Source of the DNA: Hyalangium versicolor
Lineage (GTDB): Bacteria > Myxococcota > Myxococcia > Myxococcales > Myxococcaceae
Reading direction: 5' to 3'
Assembly (NCBI RefSeq): GCF_020103695.1
Contig: NZ_JAHXBF010000010.1
Span: 124,001-188,000 of the forward strand
Length of the DNA: 64,000 nt
Positions 52,800 through 61,569 of this stretch are shown here, piece by piece; positions within the stretch are counted from its first letter, which is position 1; the number at the start of each line of letters is the position of its first letter. Under the pieces are notes generated by a model. That model was not told the origin of the DNA and ran no database searches. It was given only the letters and a program-made list of their open reading frames with translations. The position numbers and the translations under genes are program-made.

Positions 52800-53549
52800 T
52801 CAGAGCGAGCAGCGGCCACCGATGCAGCGCTCGCCCGAGGGGCAGTCGCAGCTGACGTTGCACACCATGCCCGAGCCGGAGCCCGAGCCCGGCAGGCAGT
52901 AGCCCACCTGGCACGAGTAGCCCGTCTGGCACTGCGAGGTGTACGTGCAGGGCACGCGGCACTGGCCATCCACACAGTCATTGCCCGTGGGGCACTGCGC
53001 GTTGGTCACGCACTGGTTCGTCGAGCCCGGGCGGCACAGCCCCGACTGGCACGTCTCGTTGACGGGGCACTGCGTGTTGGTGCTGCACCCGCGGTAGCAC
53101 TCCGCGTTGATGCAGTAGTTGCCGGAGCCACAGTCGCTGTTCACGCGGCACTCCGGGCTCGGCTCAGGCTGCTGGCAGCTGCCCCCGTCCGGAGTCCCTC
53201 CATCCACCGGAGGAGGCGGCGGCGGATCGCAGTAGTTGTCGTGGCCGCACTTGCCCCCACCATTGCAGTCCGAGTCATGGTTGCACGTCTTGCAGCACAC
53301 GCCGTCGACGCAGCTCTCCGACCAGCCACACTGGGAGTCCGAGTTGCACCGCTTCGCGTCCGACCCGATGTCGCGACATGTGCCGCTGCGGCAGTACTGG
53401 TTGGAACGACAGTCGCTCGAGTCGAAGCAGGAGCGGGACTCGTCGTCCCACCAATCGTCACCATCGTAGTCCGTGATGACGCACCCGGAAGAGAGGCTGA
53501 GTGCGACGAGGGAAACCAGCCATGAAAGGCGGGCAGGGGCGTTCGACAT
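52800..53549 (-). CDS. Cys-rich exported lipoprotein
   Basis: A 249-residue protein with a lipoprotein signal (LSWLVSLVALSLSSGC, Cys at 23). The mature part has about 40 Cys in short blocks such as CRSNQYCRSGTC, CNSDSQC, CVDGVCCKTC and CQTGYSCQVGYC, like EGF/Dickkopf-type disulfide knots found in many myxobacterial surface proteins. A Pro/Gly linker splits it near residue 105. The ATG with GGAGGA upstream was chosen; the frame is open upstream but unrelated. It is divergent from the ECF sigma gene across an AT-rich interval. Confidence 0.8.
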   Translation of the reverse strand: MSNAPARLSWLVSLVALSLSSGCVITDYDGDDWWDDESRSCFDSSDCRSNQYCRSGTCRDIGSDAKRCNSDSQCGWSESCVDGVCCKTCNHDSDCNGGGKCGHDNYCDPPPPPPVDGGTPDGGSCQQPEPSPECRVNSDCGSGNYCINAECYRGCSTNTQCPVNETCQSGLCRPGSTNQCVTNAQCPTGNDCVDGQCRVPCTYTSQCQTGYSCQVGYCLPGSGSGSGMVCNVSCDCPSGERCIGGRCSL

Positions 53550-53624
53550 GGGGGTCCTCCGAGCGAGGCGGTCCGGCCATCCGTCCTCGGTTTGATGGCC
53601 TTGGTGTCCGGAGCCCCGCAGATT

Positions 53625-53645
53625 GATCAAATTTCTTTTTTGATC
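53625..53645. promoter_or_regulatory. AT-rich inverted repeat between divergent genes
   Basis: GATCAAA and TTTGATC flank a 7-nt T-rich loop, the most AT-rich spot in a GC-rich region. It lies 76 bp before the Cys-rich lipoprotein start (-) and 41 bp before the sigma-factor start (+), so it may be an operator or a promoter element for either. Confidence 0.45.
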
Positions 53646-53685
53646 GCTTTCGGCGGGTGCGGCGACCCAGGGGCATGGAGGTAGT

Positions 53686-54348
53686 GTGTTGGCCTGGACC
53701 ATCCCAATAGGCGAAGGAGCGCTCCAAGCCTTGTTCTTCCGTGGTGCACGTCCCGTGGAACCTCCACCGGCGGAGGCCCAGCTCCTCGCGCTCGTCCGCC
53801 GCATCCAGCAGGGAGACCGCACCGCGTTTGATCGCCTCTACCACCTGACACGTGTGGACGCCGCCCGCACCTTGCGCCATCTCGTGGGCAACCGGACGGA
53901 TGTGGAGGACCTGCTGCAAGAGACGTATCTGCGCCTGCTGTCCGCGGTGAAGGGCTTTCGCGGCGAGTCGCGCTTCCGCACCTTCCTCTATCGGGTGTGC
54001 GCCAATGTGGCTCTCTCGCACTTGAGATGGAAACGGCGGCGGCCCGAGGAGCAGACGGACACGCCTCCAGAGGTGCAGGCCCAGGGGGCGGATCCCGAAC
54101 AAGAGGCCGCACGGCGGCAAGCTGCTCGGCTGGTGGAGCTGGCGCTGGAGCGGCTCAAGCCCAAGAAGCGCATCGTCTTCGTCTATTACGAGCTGTGCGG
54201 CATGAGCCCCGACGAGATCGCCGAGGCTGTGGGAAGCTCGGTCAATACTGTCCGCAGCCGTCTCCACCACGCGCGATTGGAGTTCACCGAGGCCATGCAC
54301 CGTCTGGTCGAGACACCCCGCGAAGGAGGGCGCCATGGCTCGCCATGA
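53686..54348 (+). CDS. ECF-type RNA polymerase sigma factor
   Basis: A 220-residue sigma-70 family protein of ECF type, with region 2 (residues ~35-105; DRTAFDRLYHLT, RTDVEDLLQETYLRLLSAVK, FRGESRFRTFLYRVCANVAL) and region 4 (~145-205; LERLKPKKRIVFVYYELCGM, SPDEIAEAVGSSVNTVRSRL). There is no region 3. The GTG start lies 3 nt after GGAGGTA, and the next codon, TTG, is also plausible. Its stop overlaps the following anti-sigma gene by 14 bp, the usual arrangement for an ECF pair. The signal is unknown. Confidence 0.9.
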   Translation: MLAWTIPIGEGALQALFFRGARPVEPPPAEAQLLALVRRIQQGDRTAFDRLYHLTRVDAARTLRHLVGNRTDVEDLLQETYLRLLSAVKGFRGESRFRTFLYRVCANVALSHLRWKRRRPEEQTDTPPEVQAQGADPEQEAARRQAARLVELALERLKPKKRIVFVYYELCGMSPDEIAEAVGSSVNTVRSRLHHARLEFTEAMHRLVETPREGGRHGSP

Positions 54349-55855
54349 GTCGGAAGCCCTGTGGGCCTTCGCCGCGGAGGAGCTGGGCGCCGAGGAGCGC
54401 GCGCGCGTGGCGGACCACCTCGCCCACTGTGAGCACTGCACGGGCGAACTCTCCAAGGTCCGCCAGGCCCAGGCCCTGCTCCGATCGGTGCAGGAGCATG
54501 AGCCCTCGGTGCGCTGGTCCGAAGCGGATGAGCGCATCCAGAGCGGTGCGGCGCGTCGACTGACCCGGCTCGAAGCCACGTCGCGATGGCCGTGGGCCGT
54601 CGCGGCCGTAGGGATCATGGCGGCCTTGCTGGCCCTTGTGGTGCTGCGGCCCTCGGCGCCCCCGGTTCAGCCGAGTGCGCCGATCGCAGTGCGCCCGGAG
54701 CCTGCCGCTCCGGTGGTGCCTTCTCCCGTGGAGCAGCCCGTTCCGCCGTCGACGCCAGCGTCCACTCCGGAGGCCATCGCCACGCGCGTCGAGAGCGCCT
54801 CGGGAGCCTGGATCCGCGAGGCAGATGCACCAGAGCATTCGCTCCAGGCAGGCACCCAGCTGCGCTCCGGCGCTTCCGTGAGGACGCGCGCGAAGTCCAG
54901 CGCCCTGCTGCAACTGCCGGATGAGAGCCGGGTGCGGCTGTCTCCGGACTCGGAGGTGACGCTGGCTCGCACCGAGGCGAAGGACGTGCAGCTCACCGTG
55001 ACCAAGGGCCGACTCGCCGTGCAGGCCTCGCACGTGGCGCGGCAGGGCTTCACCGTGGAGGCCGCAGGCGTGCGCGCCTCCGTGGTGGGCACCGTGTTCT
55101 CCGTCGAGTGCACGGGGCGCGGTGCCGTGGTCGCCGTGCTCGAGGGCAAGGTCCGAGTAGAAACGGAGGGGCAGCCTCCCCTGTTCGTCACCGCTGGCCA
55201 GCACCTTGAGGTGCGCACGGGCCAGCATGCTCCCAAGACGCGTCCCCTCTCCGTGCAGGATCGCCAGGCCTTCCAGGAGCTGAAGCAGCCGCCGGAGACC
55301 TCCACCGCTCGCCCGAGCCCTGGAACAGGTGGTCTCTCTCCGGCCTCCAAGCCAGCGACGGAGGAAGCTCCCACCGAGCACGCCAGACCCACTCCAGAGA
55401 GTTCCCCAGCCTCCGTGGCAGCCACCGCTCATGCGGATGCGGAGGGCTCGGAGATTGCGCCCTACCCCGTGCCGACGAGCCCCGAGCCCATGGCAGCCGT
55501 GGTGCAGGCTCCCTCATCCTCAGCGCCGGAAGCCGCGTCGAACGGAAGCCCTGGGTCCTCCTGGGCCCCTCCCGAACCGAGCGGCTCCGAGCCGGGTGCC
55601 GCGGACGCGCGCTTCCTCTGGAGCGCCCGGGAGCAGCTCAGCGCCCGCACCTGCGAGAGCTTCCTGGTGGGGCTGGCGGAGATCGCCGAGAACAGCCGGG
55701 TCCGCGAGTTCCGCGAGCAGGCCCGCTACCTGCGCGCGCGCTGCTTCGAGGAGCGGCTGTCCAAGGCCGAGGCCGAAACCGAGTACCGCCGCTATCTGCG
55801 CGAGTTCCCCAAGGGCCGCTACGTCCGCGAGGCCAGGACCGCGCTGCTGCCGTAA
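54335..55855 (+). CDS. Membrane anti-sigma factor with ZAS zinc motif, FecR domain and C-terminal TPR-like part
   Basis: A 506-residue protein. Residues 1-40 contain a zinc-binding anti-sigma motif (ADHLAHCEHCTGELSKV, H-x3-C-x2-C). One TM helix follows (~87-107; WPWAVAAVGIMAALLALVVL). The outer part has a FecR-like domain (~175-300; AGTQLRSGASVRTRAKSSAL, VEAAGVRASVVGTVFSVEC), a long disordered Pro/Ser linker and C-terminal helices with TPR form (FLVGLAEIAENSRVREFREQ, ARYLRARCFEERLSK). It starts inside the sigma gene (14-bp overlap), so it is almost certainly its membrane regulator. The FecR part may sense an outer signal, as in iron-siderophore systems, but no TonB receptor is adjacent. Confidence 0.87.
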   Translation: MARHESEALWAFAAEELGAEERARVADHLAHCEHCTGELSKVRQAQALLRSVQEHEPSVRWSEADERIQSGAARRLTRLEATSRWPWAVAAVGIMAALLALVVLRPSAPPVQPSAPIAVRPEPAAPVVPSPVEQPVPPSTPASTPEAIATRVESASGAWIREADAPEHSLQAGTQLRSGASVRTRAKSSALLQLPDESRVRLSPDSEVTLARTEAKDVQLTVTKGRLAVQASHVARQGFTVEAAGVRASVVGTVFSVECTGRGAVVAVLEGKVRVETEGQPPLFVTAGQHLEVRTGQHAPKTRPLSVQDRQAFQELKQPPETSTARPSPGTGGLSPASKPATEEAPTEHARPTPESSPASVAATAHADAEGSEIAPYPVPTSPEPMAAVVQAPSSSAPEAASNGSPGSSWAPPEPSGSEPGAADARFLWSAREQLSARTCESFLVGLAEIAENSRVREFREQARYLRARCFEERLSKAEAETEYRRYLREFPKGRYVREARTALLP

Positions 55856-55955
55856 GCCTCCAGACGGAGTTCTCAAGAGCTCCCTGGTGGATCTCCCAAG
55901 GTGTTCGACGCCTGCCAGCTTGATATCCCGTGCTCATCTTGGACAGGGGATCACC

Positions 55956-57398
55956 GTGAGCGCGGAGCAGTGGATGGAGCAGGTGCGCACCATCGCCCAC
56001 GAGGTGCTGAGTGGCGTGGAGAACGTGGCGGTCTACGGGAACGACTCGGGCCCCAGGGCGGTGGGGATCGACCTCATCAGTGACATGGGAGAGGTCCTGG
56101 AGAGAGTCATCGTGTCCACCCGGGGCGAAGTGCTGAAACCGGCGTTGGCCGCCAGACTCGGGCTCTCCGCGCAGATGGAGGAACTCGCGCGACGGCTCCG
56201 TGCCTTGGAAATACCCGTCGAGGACACCTCCACCGCTTGGGAGAAGGAAGTCGGCGCCATCGCCAGCGAGGTGCTGGCGGGGACGGGGCACGATGCGGAG
56301 CTCCGTCGCGACATCGAGGGTCATTGGTGGATCGGGATCGAGCTCTTCGACGAAGAGAGGTTCAAGCTCCGTTTCCGGCTGCTCGCAACCACCCGGGGCG
56401 ATGTGCCCCTCCCCCTGCTCACCGAGAAGCTCGGGCTCTCCGCGCAGGCGGCGGAGCTCGCGCGGCGGCTGGGAGCCCTGGGGGTACAGCCCGAAGACCC
56501 ACCCCTTCCCGAGGCGCAGGCCCAATTGGTGGCCGAGACCCTCGATGGCTTGCGTTCCGGGCTGGCGCAGGGGGCATACCCCCTCCCGGAGCTCCTCGAG
56601 GGTCATTGCTACCATACCGAGTGGTCCGAGATCGGAGACGACCACGCGCTCCGCAAGGTGCTGAAGCAGTTCTCCCAGGACGTCCTCAAGCACCTGGACG
56701 AAGAGAGTGAGTGGCCCGAGGAGACCGAGGTAGACCGATTGGAGGCAGCCTTCGCGGACCTGCTCGAGGCGGGGATCGTGACGCAGATAGGCCAGGGCTT
56801 CACCCTGACCTTGGTATGGGAATCCGCCCACGCCGAAGCGGACAAGCTCCGGGAGCGCGGGCTGGAGCCCTGGGGCGCGGCGGTCTTCACCGAGCAGGAT
56901 ATTGATTCGGCGCTCAAGGGAGACCCGCTGTACATCGGCTTCGGAGGCCTGCTGAGCGAAGAGTCCTCCGAGAAGGATGCGCGGGTAGGGCACGCCATCG
57001 TCGAGACCCTCCGCAAACATGGCTTCGCACCCGACTGGAATGGCAGCGAGAACAGCCGCATCGCGGTGCTTCCTGTCTTCACCTGGCGGCGCAGGCGCTC
57101 GCAAGTCGATACGATCGAGAAGCTCACGCTCGGAGATTTGCCCCCCGAGCTGGTGGAGCAATTTCCCCAGCTGAGCATGATCTGGATGCGCGCCGAGGGG
57201 ATGTACCTGTACGACCTGGCCCAGATGCGATCGGACAGCGTCGAGCAACTCACCCTCGCGCATTATGAGGATGAGATAGAGGCCCGAGCTGCCCTGCCCG
57301 ATGTGACGGCGCTCGTGAAGAAGCGCTTCCCTCGGCTCCAGACTCTCATCATCAAGGACTACAGATCCTTTGAGGAGACCATCGATCTCTCGGCGTGA
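55956..57398 (+). CDS. Hypothetical protein with internal duplication
   Basis: A 480-residue cytoplasmic protein I cannot name. The first ~190 residues are two copies of one ~85-residue module: IAHEVLSGVENVAV ... STRGEVLKPALAARLGLSAQ against IASEVLAGTGHDAEL ... TTRGDVPLPLLTEKLGLSAQ. The middle (residues ~230-330) contains YIGFGGLLSEESSEKDARVG and FAPDWNGSENSRIAVLPVFTW, resembling the uncharacterised DUF6891 group by eye. Three conserved-looking Trp are in the C-terminal half. The GTG with AGGGG upstream was chosen. It lies 100 bp after the anti-sigma gene. Confidence 0.68.
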   Translation: MSAEQWMEQVRTIAHEVLSGVENVAVYGNDSGPRAVGIDLISDMGEVLERVIVSTRGEVLKPALAARLGLSAQMEELARRLRALEIPVEDTSTAWEKEVGAIASEVLAGTGHDAELRRDIEGHWWIGIELFDEERFKLRFRLLATTRGDVPLPLLTEKLGLSAQAAELARRLGALGVQPEDPPLPEAQAQLVAETLDGLRSGLAQGAYPLPELLEGHCYHTEWSEIGDDHALRKVLKQFSQDVLKHLDEESEWPEETEVDRLEAAFADLLEAGIVTQIGQGFTLTLVWESAHAEADKLRERGLEPWGAAVFTEQDIDSALKGDPLYIGFGGLLSEESSEKDARVGHAIVETLRKHGFAPDWNGSENSRIAVLPVFTWRRRRSQVDTIEKLTLGDLPPELVEQFPQLSMIWMRAEGMYLYDLAQMRSDSVEQLTLAHYEDEIEARAALPDVTALVKKRFPRLQTLIIKDYRSFEETIDLSA

Positions 57399-57416
57399 AG
57401 TGCCGCGGGGCTGGGG

Positions 57417-58541
57417 CTACTTCCGCAGCGCAGACGCGAGCACGAACCTGCCGACCAGCTCGATGGCCTGGCCAGACTCCGGCTCGTTGTAGGCACTGCC
57501 TGTAAAGGTGGCGACCAGTTCGAGCGAGGGGAAGACGAACGTGTACTGGCCGCCATTGCCGCGCGCGAACCAGGCCTCCACCGGTGTGCCGCCGATGCCG
57601 AAGGTGTTGAGCCACCAGAGGTAACCGTACCGGGAGTCCCCCAGCGTCCGCTCGCTGACGGTGGACTCCTGGACCCAGGACTCCGGGACGATCTGCTGGC
57701 CCTGCCACCTGCCCCCGTCCAGCATCAGCTGGCCGATCTTCACGAAGTCCCGAGGGCGCAGGAGCAGGTGCCCACCCGCATCCGTGCGCCCACCGTCCGC
57801 CTCCTGCCACTCGAAGTGGGTGATGCCCAGCGGATCGAAGAGGAAGCGACGTGAGAACTCTGGGAACTTCATGCCCGCGGCGTCCTCCACCAGCGCGCCC
57901 ATCACCACCACGCCTCCGGTGCAGTACACGGTCGACTGGCCGGGCTCCTCCGCCATCGGCAGATCGAGGATGAACTTCACCCAGTCCTTGGAGTCGTACA
58001 TCTTCTCCTCCTGACCTGGCGAGCCCTCCTCCCAGTCGTTGCAGGCAAGTCCGCTGCGCATCTCGAGCAGATGGCGCACGGTGATGCGCTCCTTGCGCTC
58101 GTCCGCGTTCTTGAAAGGCGCGTACCGCAGGAGCAACGGAAGAATGGGAGTGTCCACGCCCGGCAGCAGGTGCTGGTCCAGCGCCACGCCCGTCAGCAGC
58201 GAGGTGAGGCTCTTCGTGGCGGAGCGCAGATCATGCGGCTTGTCCCGGTTGAAGCCGTTCCAGTACCGCTCGTACACGAGCTTGCCGTGGCGGGCGATGA
58301 GCAGGGAGTCCGGCGCGGGGAACTCCTCGGCCGCGATGCGCTGCTCGAGCTCCGCCAGCCGCTCGGGGGCCATGTCCTCGGCCTCCAGCGATGAGACCTG
58401 CCAGCCGTCATCGAGCGCATCCGGTGGACTGCCAGGGCCCTCCATCCTTTGGTGTCCACAGGCCAGCAGGCCGATGGCGAGCACCACTCCCCCGAGGAGG
58501 TTCGGCAGAGTGGGAAACCGCAGGAGGGAGCACAGCCGCAT
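57417..58541 (-). CDS. Lipoprotein serine hydrolase (class C beta-lactamase / penicillin-binding protein-like)
   Basis: A 374-residue exported SxxK hydrolase. The N-terminus is hydrophobic and ends in LLACG, a lipobox. Catalytic SATK is in DLRSATKSLTSLLTG, with YCTGG at the YxN position and a C-terminal WFARGNGGQYTFVF, near the usual KTG place. Relatives include esterases, D-aminopeptidases and beta-lactamases of the 'beta-lactamase family' group; the lack of a plain KTG makes penicillin hydrolysis less likely. The ATG is clear. It is 44 bp downstream of fxsA on the same strand. Confidence 0.86.
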   Translation of the reverse strand: MRLCSLLRFPTLPNLLGGVVLAIGLLACGHQRMEGPGSPPDALDDGWQVSSLEAEDMAPERLAELEQRIAAEEFPAPDSLLIARHGKLVYERYWNGFNRDKPHDLRSATKSLTSLLTGVALDQHLLPGVDTPILPLLLRYAPFKNADERKERITVRHLLEMRSGLACNDWEEGSPGQEEKMYDSKDWVKFILDLPMAEEPGQSTVYCTGGVVVMGALVEDAAGMKFPEFSRRFLFDPLGITHFEWQEADGGRTDAGGHLLLRPRDFVKIGQLMLDGGRWQGQQIVPESWVQESTVSERTLGDSRYGYLWWLNTFGIGGTPVEAWFARGNGGQYTFVFPSLELVATFTGSAYNEPESGQAIELVGRFVLASALRK

Positions 58542-58585
58542 GGATGTCCTCAGCGTCAGGAGTCCCAGCGGGGCATATCACCGTC

Positions 58586-59104
58586 TCAACGCTCGGAGTT
58601 GGATCCGTCGTCGGTGAACTCCGCATCCACCTCGCCTGGGATCTGGCGGCTCGGCGGCACGGGCTGCTCGAAGGGCTGCTGCGGGGGACGCACTTCCTGG
58701 ACACGGCCCCAGCTCTGGACGGTGACTCGCACCGAACCGTCCTTCATGCCGCGCTCCATCGATCGACGGACCCGCTCGGCGACCCAGCGCCGGGTCGGGG
58801 GAATGATCAGGAACAACCCCAGGACATCGGTGATGACGCCCGGGACGATGAGCAACAGCCCGCCCACCAGCACGAGCACGCCGCTCAAGATGCCTTCCTC
58901 GGGCACTCGGCCCTGGGCGACCTGGGCCTGCCAGCTCCGCATCACCCGCAGGCCTTCCCTCTTCGCAAGGGCCGCCCCCAGCATGGCCATCACCAGGACG
59001 AGCCCCACCGTGGGAGCGGGTCCAATCTGCCGGCCGATGCCGATCAGCAGGTACAGCTCCAGGATCGGCACTACGATGAACGCTAAGAAGAGGTATCGGG
59101 CCAC
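58586..59104 (-). CDS. fxsA: FxsA-family membrane protein
   Basis: A 172-residue inner-membrane protein. FxsA family segments are visible: YLFLAFIVVPILELYLLIGIG, PTVGLVLVMAMLGAALAKREG, RMRSWQAQVAQGRVPEEG and GGLLLIVPGVITDVLGL. It has three to four TM helices and a hydrophilic tail (residues 115-172). FxsA of E. coli was named for suppressing F-plasmid exclusion of phage T7; its own job is unclear. The GTG start has GGAGG upstream. It lies between a possible TM-anchored protein (86 bp upstream) and the serine hydrolase. Confidence 0.9.
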   Translation of the reverse strand: MARYLFLAFIVVPILELYLLIGIGRQIGPAPTVGLVLVMAMLGAALAKREGLRVMRSWQAQVAQGRVPEEGILSGVLVLVGGLLLIVPGVITDVLGLFLIIPPTRRWVAERVRRSMERGMKDGSVRVTVQSWGRVQEVRPPQQPFEQPVPPSRQIPGEVDAEFTDDGSNSER

Positions 59105-59122
59105 CCTTCCTCCCTAATGCTT

Positions 59123-59160
59123 CTCCCCGGCTTTTGCCGCCTCCGCGACAGCCCGGGGAG
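59123..59160 (-). terminator. Possible hairpin between two minus-strand genes
   Basis: CTCCCCGG and CCGGGGAG form a perfect 8-bp stem with a 22-nt loop in the gap before fxsA. It might reduce read-through from the gene at 59191. No T-run is seen, so the call is weak. Confidence 0.3.
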
Positions 59161-59190
59161 CGAGCGCCCGCAGGAACTGTTCAATGCGCT

Positions 59191-59706
59191 TCAGCCGCCG
59201 AGCTTCTCCATGAGCGAGCTCACCAGCAGGTACAGCACGAAGAATCCTCCGCCGATGAGCAGCAGGACCTTCAGGCCGGTGGGGAGCCCCTCGGGCGGAG
59301 GCGCGTAGCTGGCGGCCACGGCCTCGGACACCCCCATCATCTCCCCCGCATAGCGGGCCGTGCGCAGGAACTGATCGGCCACCGCCCCGCTGTCATTGGC
59401 ACTCAGCTGCTTGCCGAGCTGGGGATCGACGAGCCGAGCCTCGGCGGAGGCAGCCAGGGCCGCGGCCTCCTCCACCACCTCGCGCACCAGGTCCGTCTTG
59501 TCCGACAACCCCACACGCAGCTCCGTGGCGATGACCTGCCCGCCCTCTCGCAGGGTGCCCACCTCGACATCCCCGTGCTTGAGCCGCCAGATGCGCTGGC
59601 CATCCGGACGTGCGAACGCACCCTTCTCCGCGAGGAGGGCATCCACCCGGGAGCTGTCATAGGGTGTCCCGGGAACCAAAGTCTGAAGGAGCAGCTCGTA
59701 TCTCAC
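59191..59706 (-). CDS. Hypothetical protein with C-terminal TM anchor
   Basis: A 171-residue protein. The N-terminal ~125 residues form a soluble part (YELLLQTLVPGTPYDSSRVD, GDVEVGTLREGGQVIATELR, AAALAASAEARLVDPQLGKQ) and residues ~145-163 a TM helix near the C-terminus (GLKVLLLIGGGFFVLYLLVS). It may be a tail-anchored cytoplasmic protein. I do not recognise the family. The GTG at MRYELLL was chosen because the domain begins there; in-frame ATG codons exist 10-13 codons upstream, overlapping the divergent rlmI start, and the choice is uncertain. Confidence 0.6.
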   Translation of the reverse strand: MRYELLLQTLVPGTPYDSSRVDALLAEKGAFARPDGQRIWRLKHGDVEVGTLREGGQVIATELRVGLSDKTDLVREVVEEAAALAASAEARLVDPQLGKQLSANDSGAVADQFLRTARYAGEMMGVSEAVAASYAPPPEGLPTGLKVLLLIGGGFFVLYLLVSSLMEKLGG

Positions 59707-59737
59707 TCGGGTTGGCAGTATACGCCGCGCCACGACC

Positions 59738-61021
59738 ATGCCCATGCCGCCCGGACAGAAGAAGGGAAGACCCTCGCGCCCACAGCACGGCCGGGGCCGC
59801 CCCCACCGCCCCGAGACACCGGCCCCCGACCGCACCGCGCCCGAACTCGGCCCGGACGGGCTGCCCCAGGTGTCGCTCGTGCGCCGAGGCGTCGACCGCT
59901 GGCAGGCCGGCCACCCGTGGATCTACCGCGCGGACCTGAACGGAGATCCCGGTCTGGCGGGTGGCGAGATAGTGCGCGTCACCGATGGCCGCGGCTGGTT
60001 CCTGGGCAAGGCCTTCTATTCGAAGCACTCGAAGATCGCCCTGCGCTGGCTCTCGTACGAGGACGTGGCCGTGGACACGGACTTCTTCCGCCAGCGTCTG
60101 GCCGCCGCGGACGCCATGCGCCGCAAGGCCCTGCCCGGAGAGACCACCTACCGCCTCGTGCACGGCGAGGCAGACCAGCTGCCCGGGCTCGTGGTGGACC
60201 GCTATGGCGACTACCTCAGCGCACAGTTCCTGGTGCCCGCCATGGAGAGCCGCAAGGAGCTCATCGCTGACCTGCTCTCCGAACTCTTCAAGCCGCGCGG
60301 CATCGTGAACCGCTCGGACGTGGGCGTGCGCAACCTGGAGGGACTGCTACCCGAGAAGGGGCTGCTGCGCGGCGAGTTGCCCGGGCCCGTCTCCTTCGAC
60401 GAAGGGCTGGTGCGCATGCGCGCCGACCTGCTCGAGGGCCAGAAGACGGGCGCCTTCCTGGATCAGCGCGAGAACCACGTGATGGCCTCGCAGTACGCCT
60501 CGGGCGAGGCCCTGGACTGCTTCTCCTACGTGGGCGGCTTCGCTCTGCAGCTGGCCGCCCGGGCCCAGCGCGTCACCGCCGTGGAGATCTCCGACGCCGC
60601 CGCCGCGCAGTTGCGCGAGAACGCCGCCGCCAACCGGCTCACCAACCTGGACGTCGTCGTGGCCAACGCCTTCGACTACCTGCGCGACTCCCTGGACGAG
60701 GGCAAACGCTTCGACACCATCGTTCTGGACCCACCCTCGTTCGCCAAGAACAAGGACGCCGTGGCCGCCGCCATCCGCGGGTACAAGGAGATCAACCTGC
60801 GCGCCATGCAGCTGCTGCGGCCCGGCGGCTACCTCATCTCCGCCAGTTGCACCTACCATGTGGATGAACAGGCCTTCGAGGACATGCTGGCCTCGGCGGC
60901 CGCTGACGCACGGCGCCGTGTGCAGATCATCGAGCGCCGGGGTGCTGGCAAGGATCACCCGGTACTCCTGAATTTGCGGGAAACGCGCTACCTGAAGTGC
61001 TTTGTGCTGCGCGTGTTGTGA
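59738..61021 (+). CDS. rlmI: 23S rRNA (cytosine(1962)-C5)-methyltransferase RlmI
   Basis: A 427-residue class I methyltransferase. An N-terminal basic Pro-rich extension (~35 residues) precedes a PUA domain (VSLVRRGVDRWQAGHPWIYR, DGRGWFLGKAFYSKHSKIAL). The SAM motif LDCFSYVGGFALQLAARA and the acceptor region VLDPPSFAKNKDA follow, with the catalytic Cys in SASCTYHV. Comparable E. coli RlmI modifies C1962 of 23S rRNA. The start ATG is followed by a second in-frame ATG two codons on. It is divergent from the hypothetical gene with only 31 bp between starts. Confidence 0.93.
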   Translation: MPMPPGQKKGRPSRPQHGRGRPHRPETPAPDRTAPELGPDGLPQVSLVRRGVDRWQAGHPWIYRADLNGDPGLAGGEIVRVTDGRGWFLGKAFYSKHSKIALRWLSYEDVAVDTDFFRQRLAAADAMRRKALPGETTYRLVHGEADQLPGLVVDRYGDYLSAQFLVPAMESRKELIADLLSELFKPRGIVNRSDVGVRNLEGLLPEKGLLRGELPGPVSFDEGLVRMRADLLEGQKTGAFLDQRENHVMASQYASGEALDCFSYVGGFALQLAARAQRVTAVEISDAAAAQLRENAAANRLTNLDVVVANAFDYLRDSLDEGKRFDTIVLDPPSFAKNKDAVAAAIRGYKEINLRAMQLLRPGGYLISASCTYHVDEQAFEDMLASAAADARRRVQIIERRGAGKDHPVLLNLRETRYLKCFVLRVL

Positions 61022-61071
61022 GATCAGCGTGTTCGACCGCGGCCCCTCCATTGTGAGAAAAGAAGAAATGG

Positions 61072-61569
61072 ATGCCACCGCGGAACTGGGACGACGACGA
61101 CGAGGCCCCTCAAGCCACAGGGGCTGTCGCTGAGGCACGCGCGCTGCGTGAGTTGCGAGCCATCTACCGGCAGGCGGACGCGGCCTACGCTCCCTTCTCC
61201 TGTCCGGCGAGCGGCGAGTGCTGTCAACTGGCGCGCACCCAGCGCCAACCGTGGCTGTGGTACCCCGAGTGGCAGTTGCTCGCTAGCCGCCGGCCCCTGC
61301 CTCCACCGCGCGAGGATGGAGGCTGCCCGTACCTGGATGCCGCGGGCCGACGGTGCACCGTGTACGCGGATCGGCCCTTCGGCTGCCGGACCTTCTTCTG
61401 CGCGCGGATCCGGGGGCCGGCCCGTCAGCCCGCGGACACGGTGGACGCGCTCATGCGGCGCCTGGAGGCCGTCTCCCAGCGGGTGAGGCCCTCCCTGAAC
61501 GGCCCGCGGCCGCTGTTGGAGTGGCATGCCGAGACCTGGTCTCTGCAGTCTCTGGAGGAACCGCGATGA
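61072..61569 (+). CDS. YkgJ-family cysteine cluster protein
   Basis: A 165-residue protein of the YkgJ/UPF0153 group, thought to bind zinc or an Fe-S cluster. The Cys pattern is present: FSCPASGECCQLART near residue 45, then GGCPYLDAAGRRCTVYADRP and FGCRTFFCARI. The ATG was chosen over an out-of-frame ATG four bases upstream. Its stop overlaps the next gene (ATGA), so the two are coupled. Function is unknown; some relatives sit with Fe-S or oxidoreductase genes. Confidence 0.87.
   Translation: MPPRNWDDDDEAPQATGAVAEARALRELRAIYRQADAAYAPFSCPASGECCQLARTQRQPWLWYPEWQLLASRRPLPPPREDGGCPYLDAAGRRCTVYADRPFGCRTFFCARIRGPARQPADTVDALMRRLEAVSQRVRPSLNGPRPLLEWHAETWSLQSLEEPR

Noticed and set aside
57417-58541. 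Calling the SxxK serine hydrolase a beta-lactamase resistance gene
   Set aside because: The protein has SATK and YCTG, but no plain KTG and sits in a housekeeping-like context; the group also contains esterases and peptidases.
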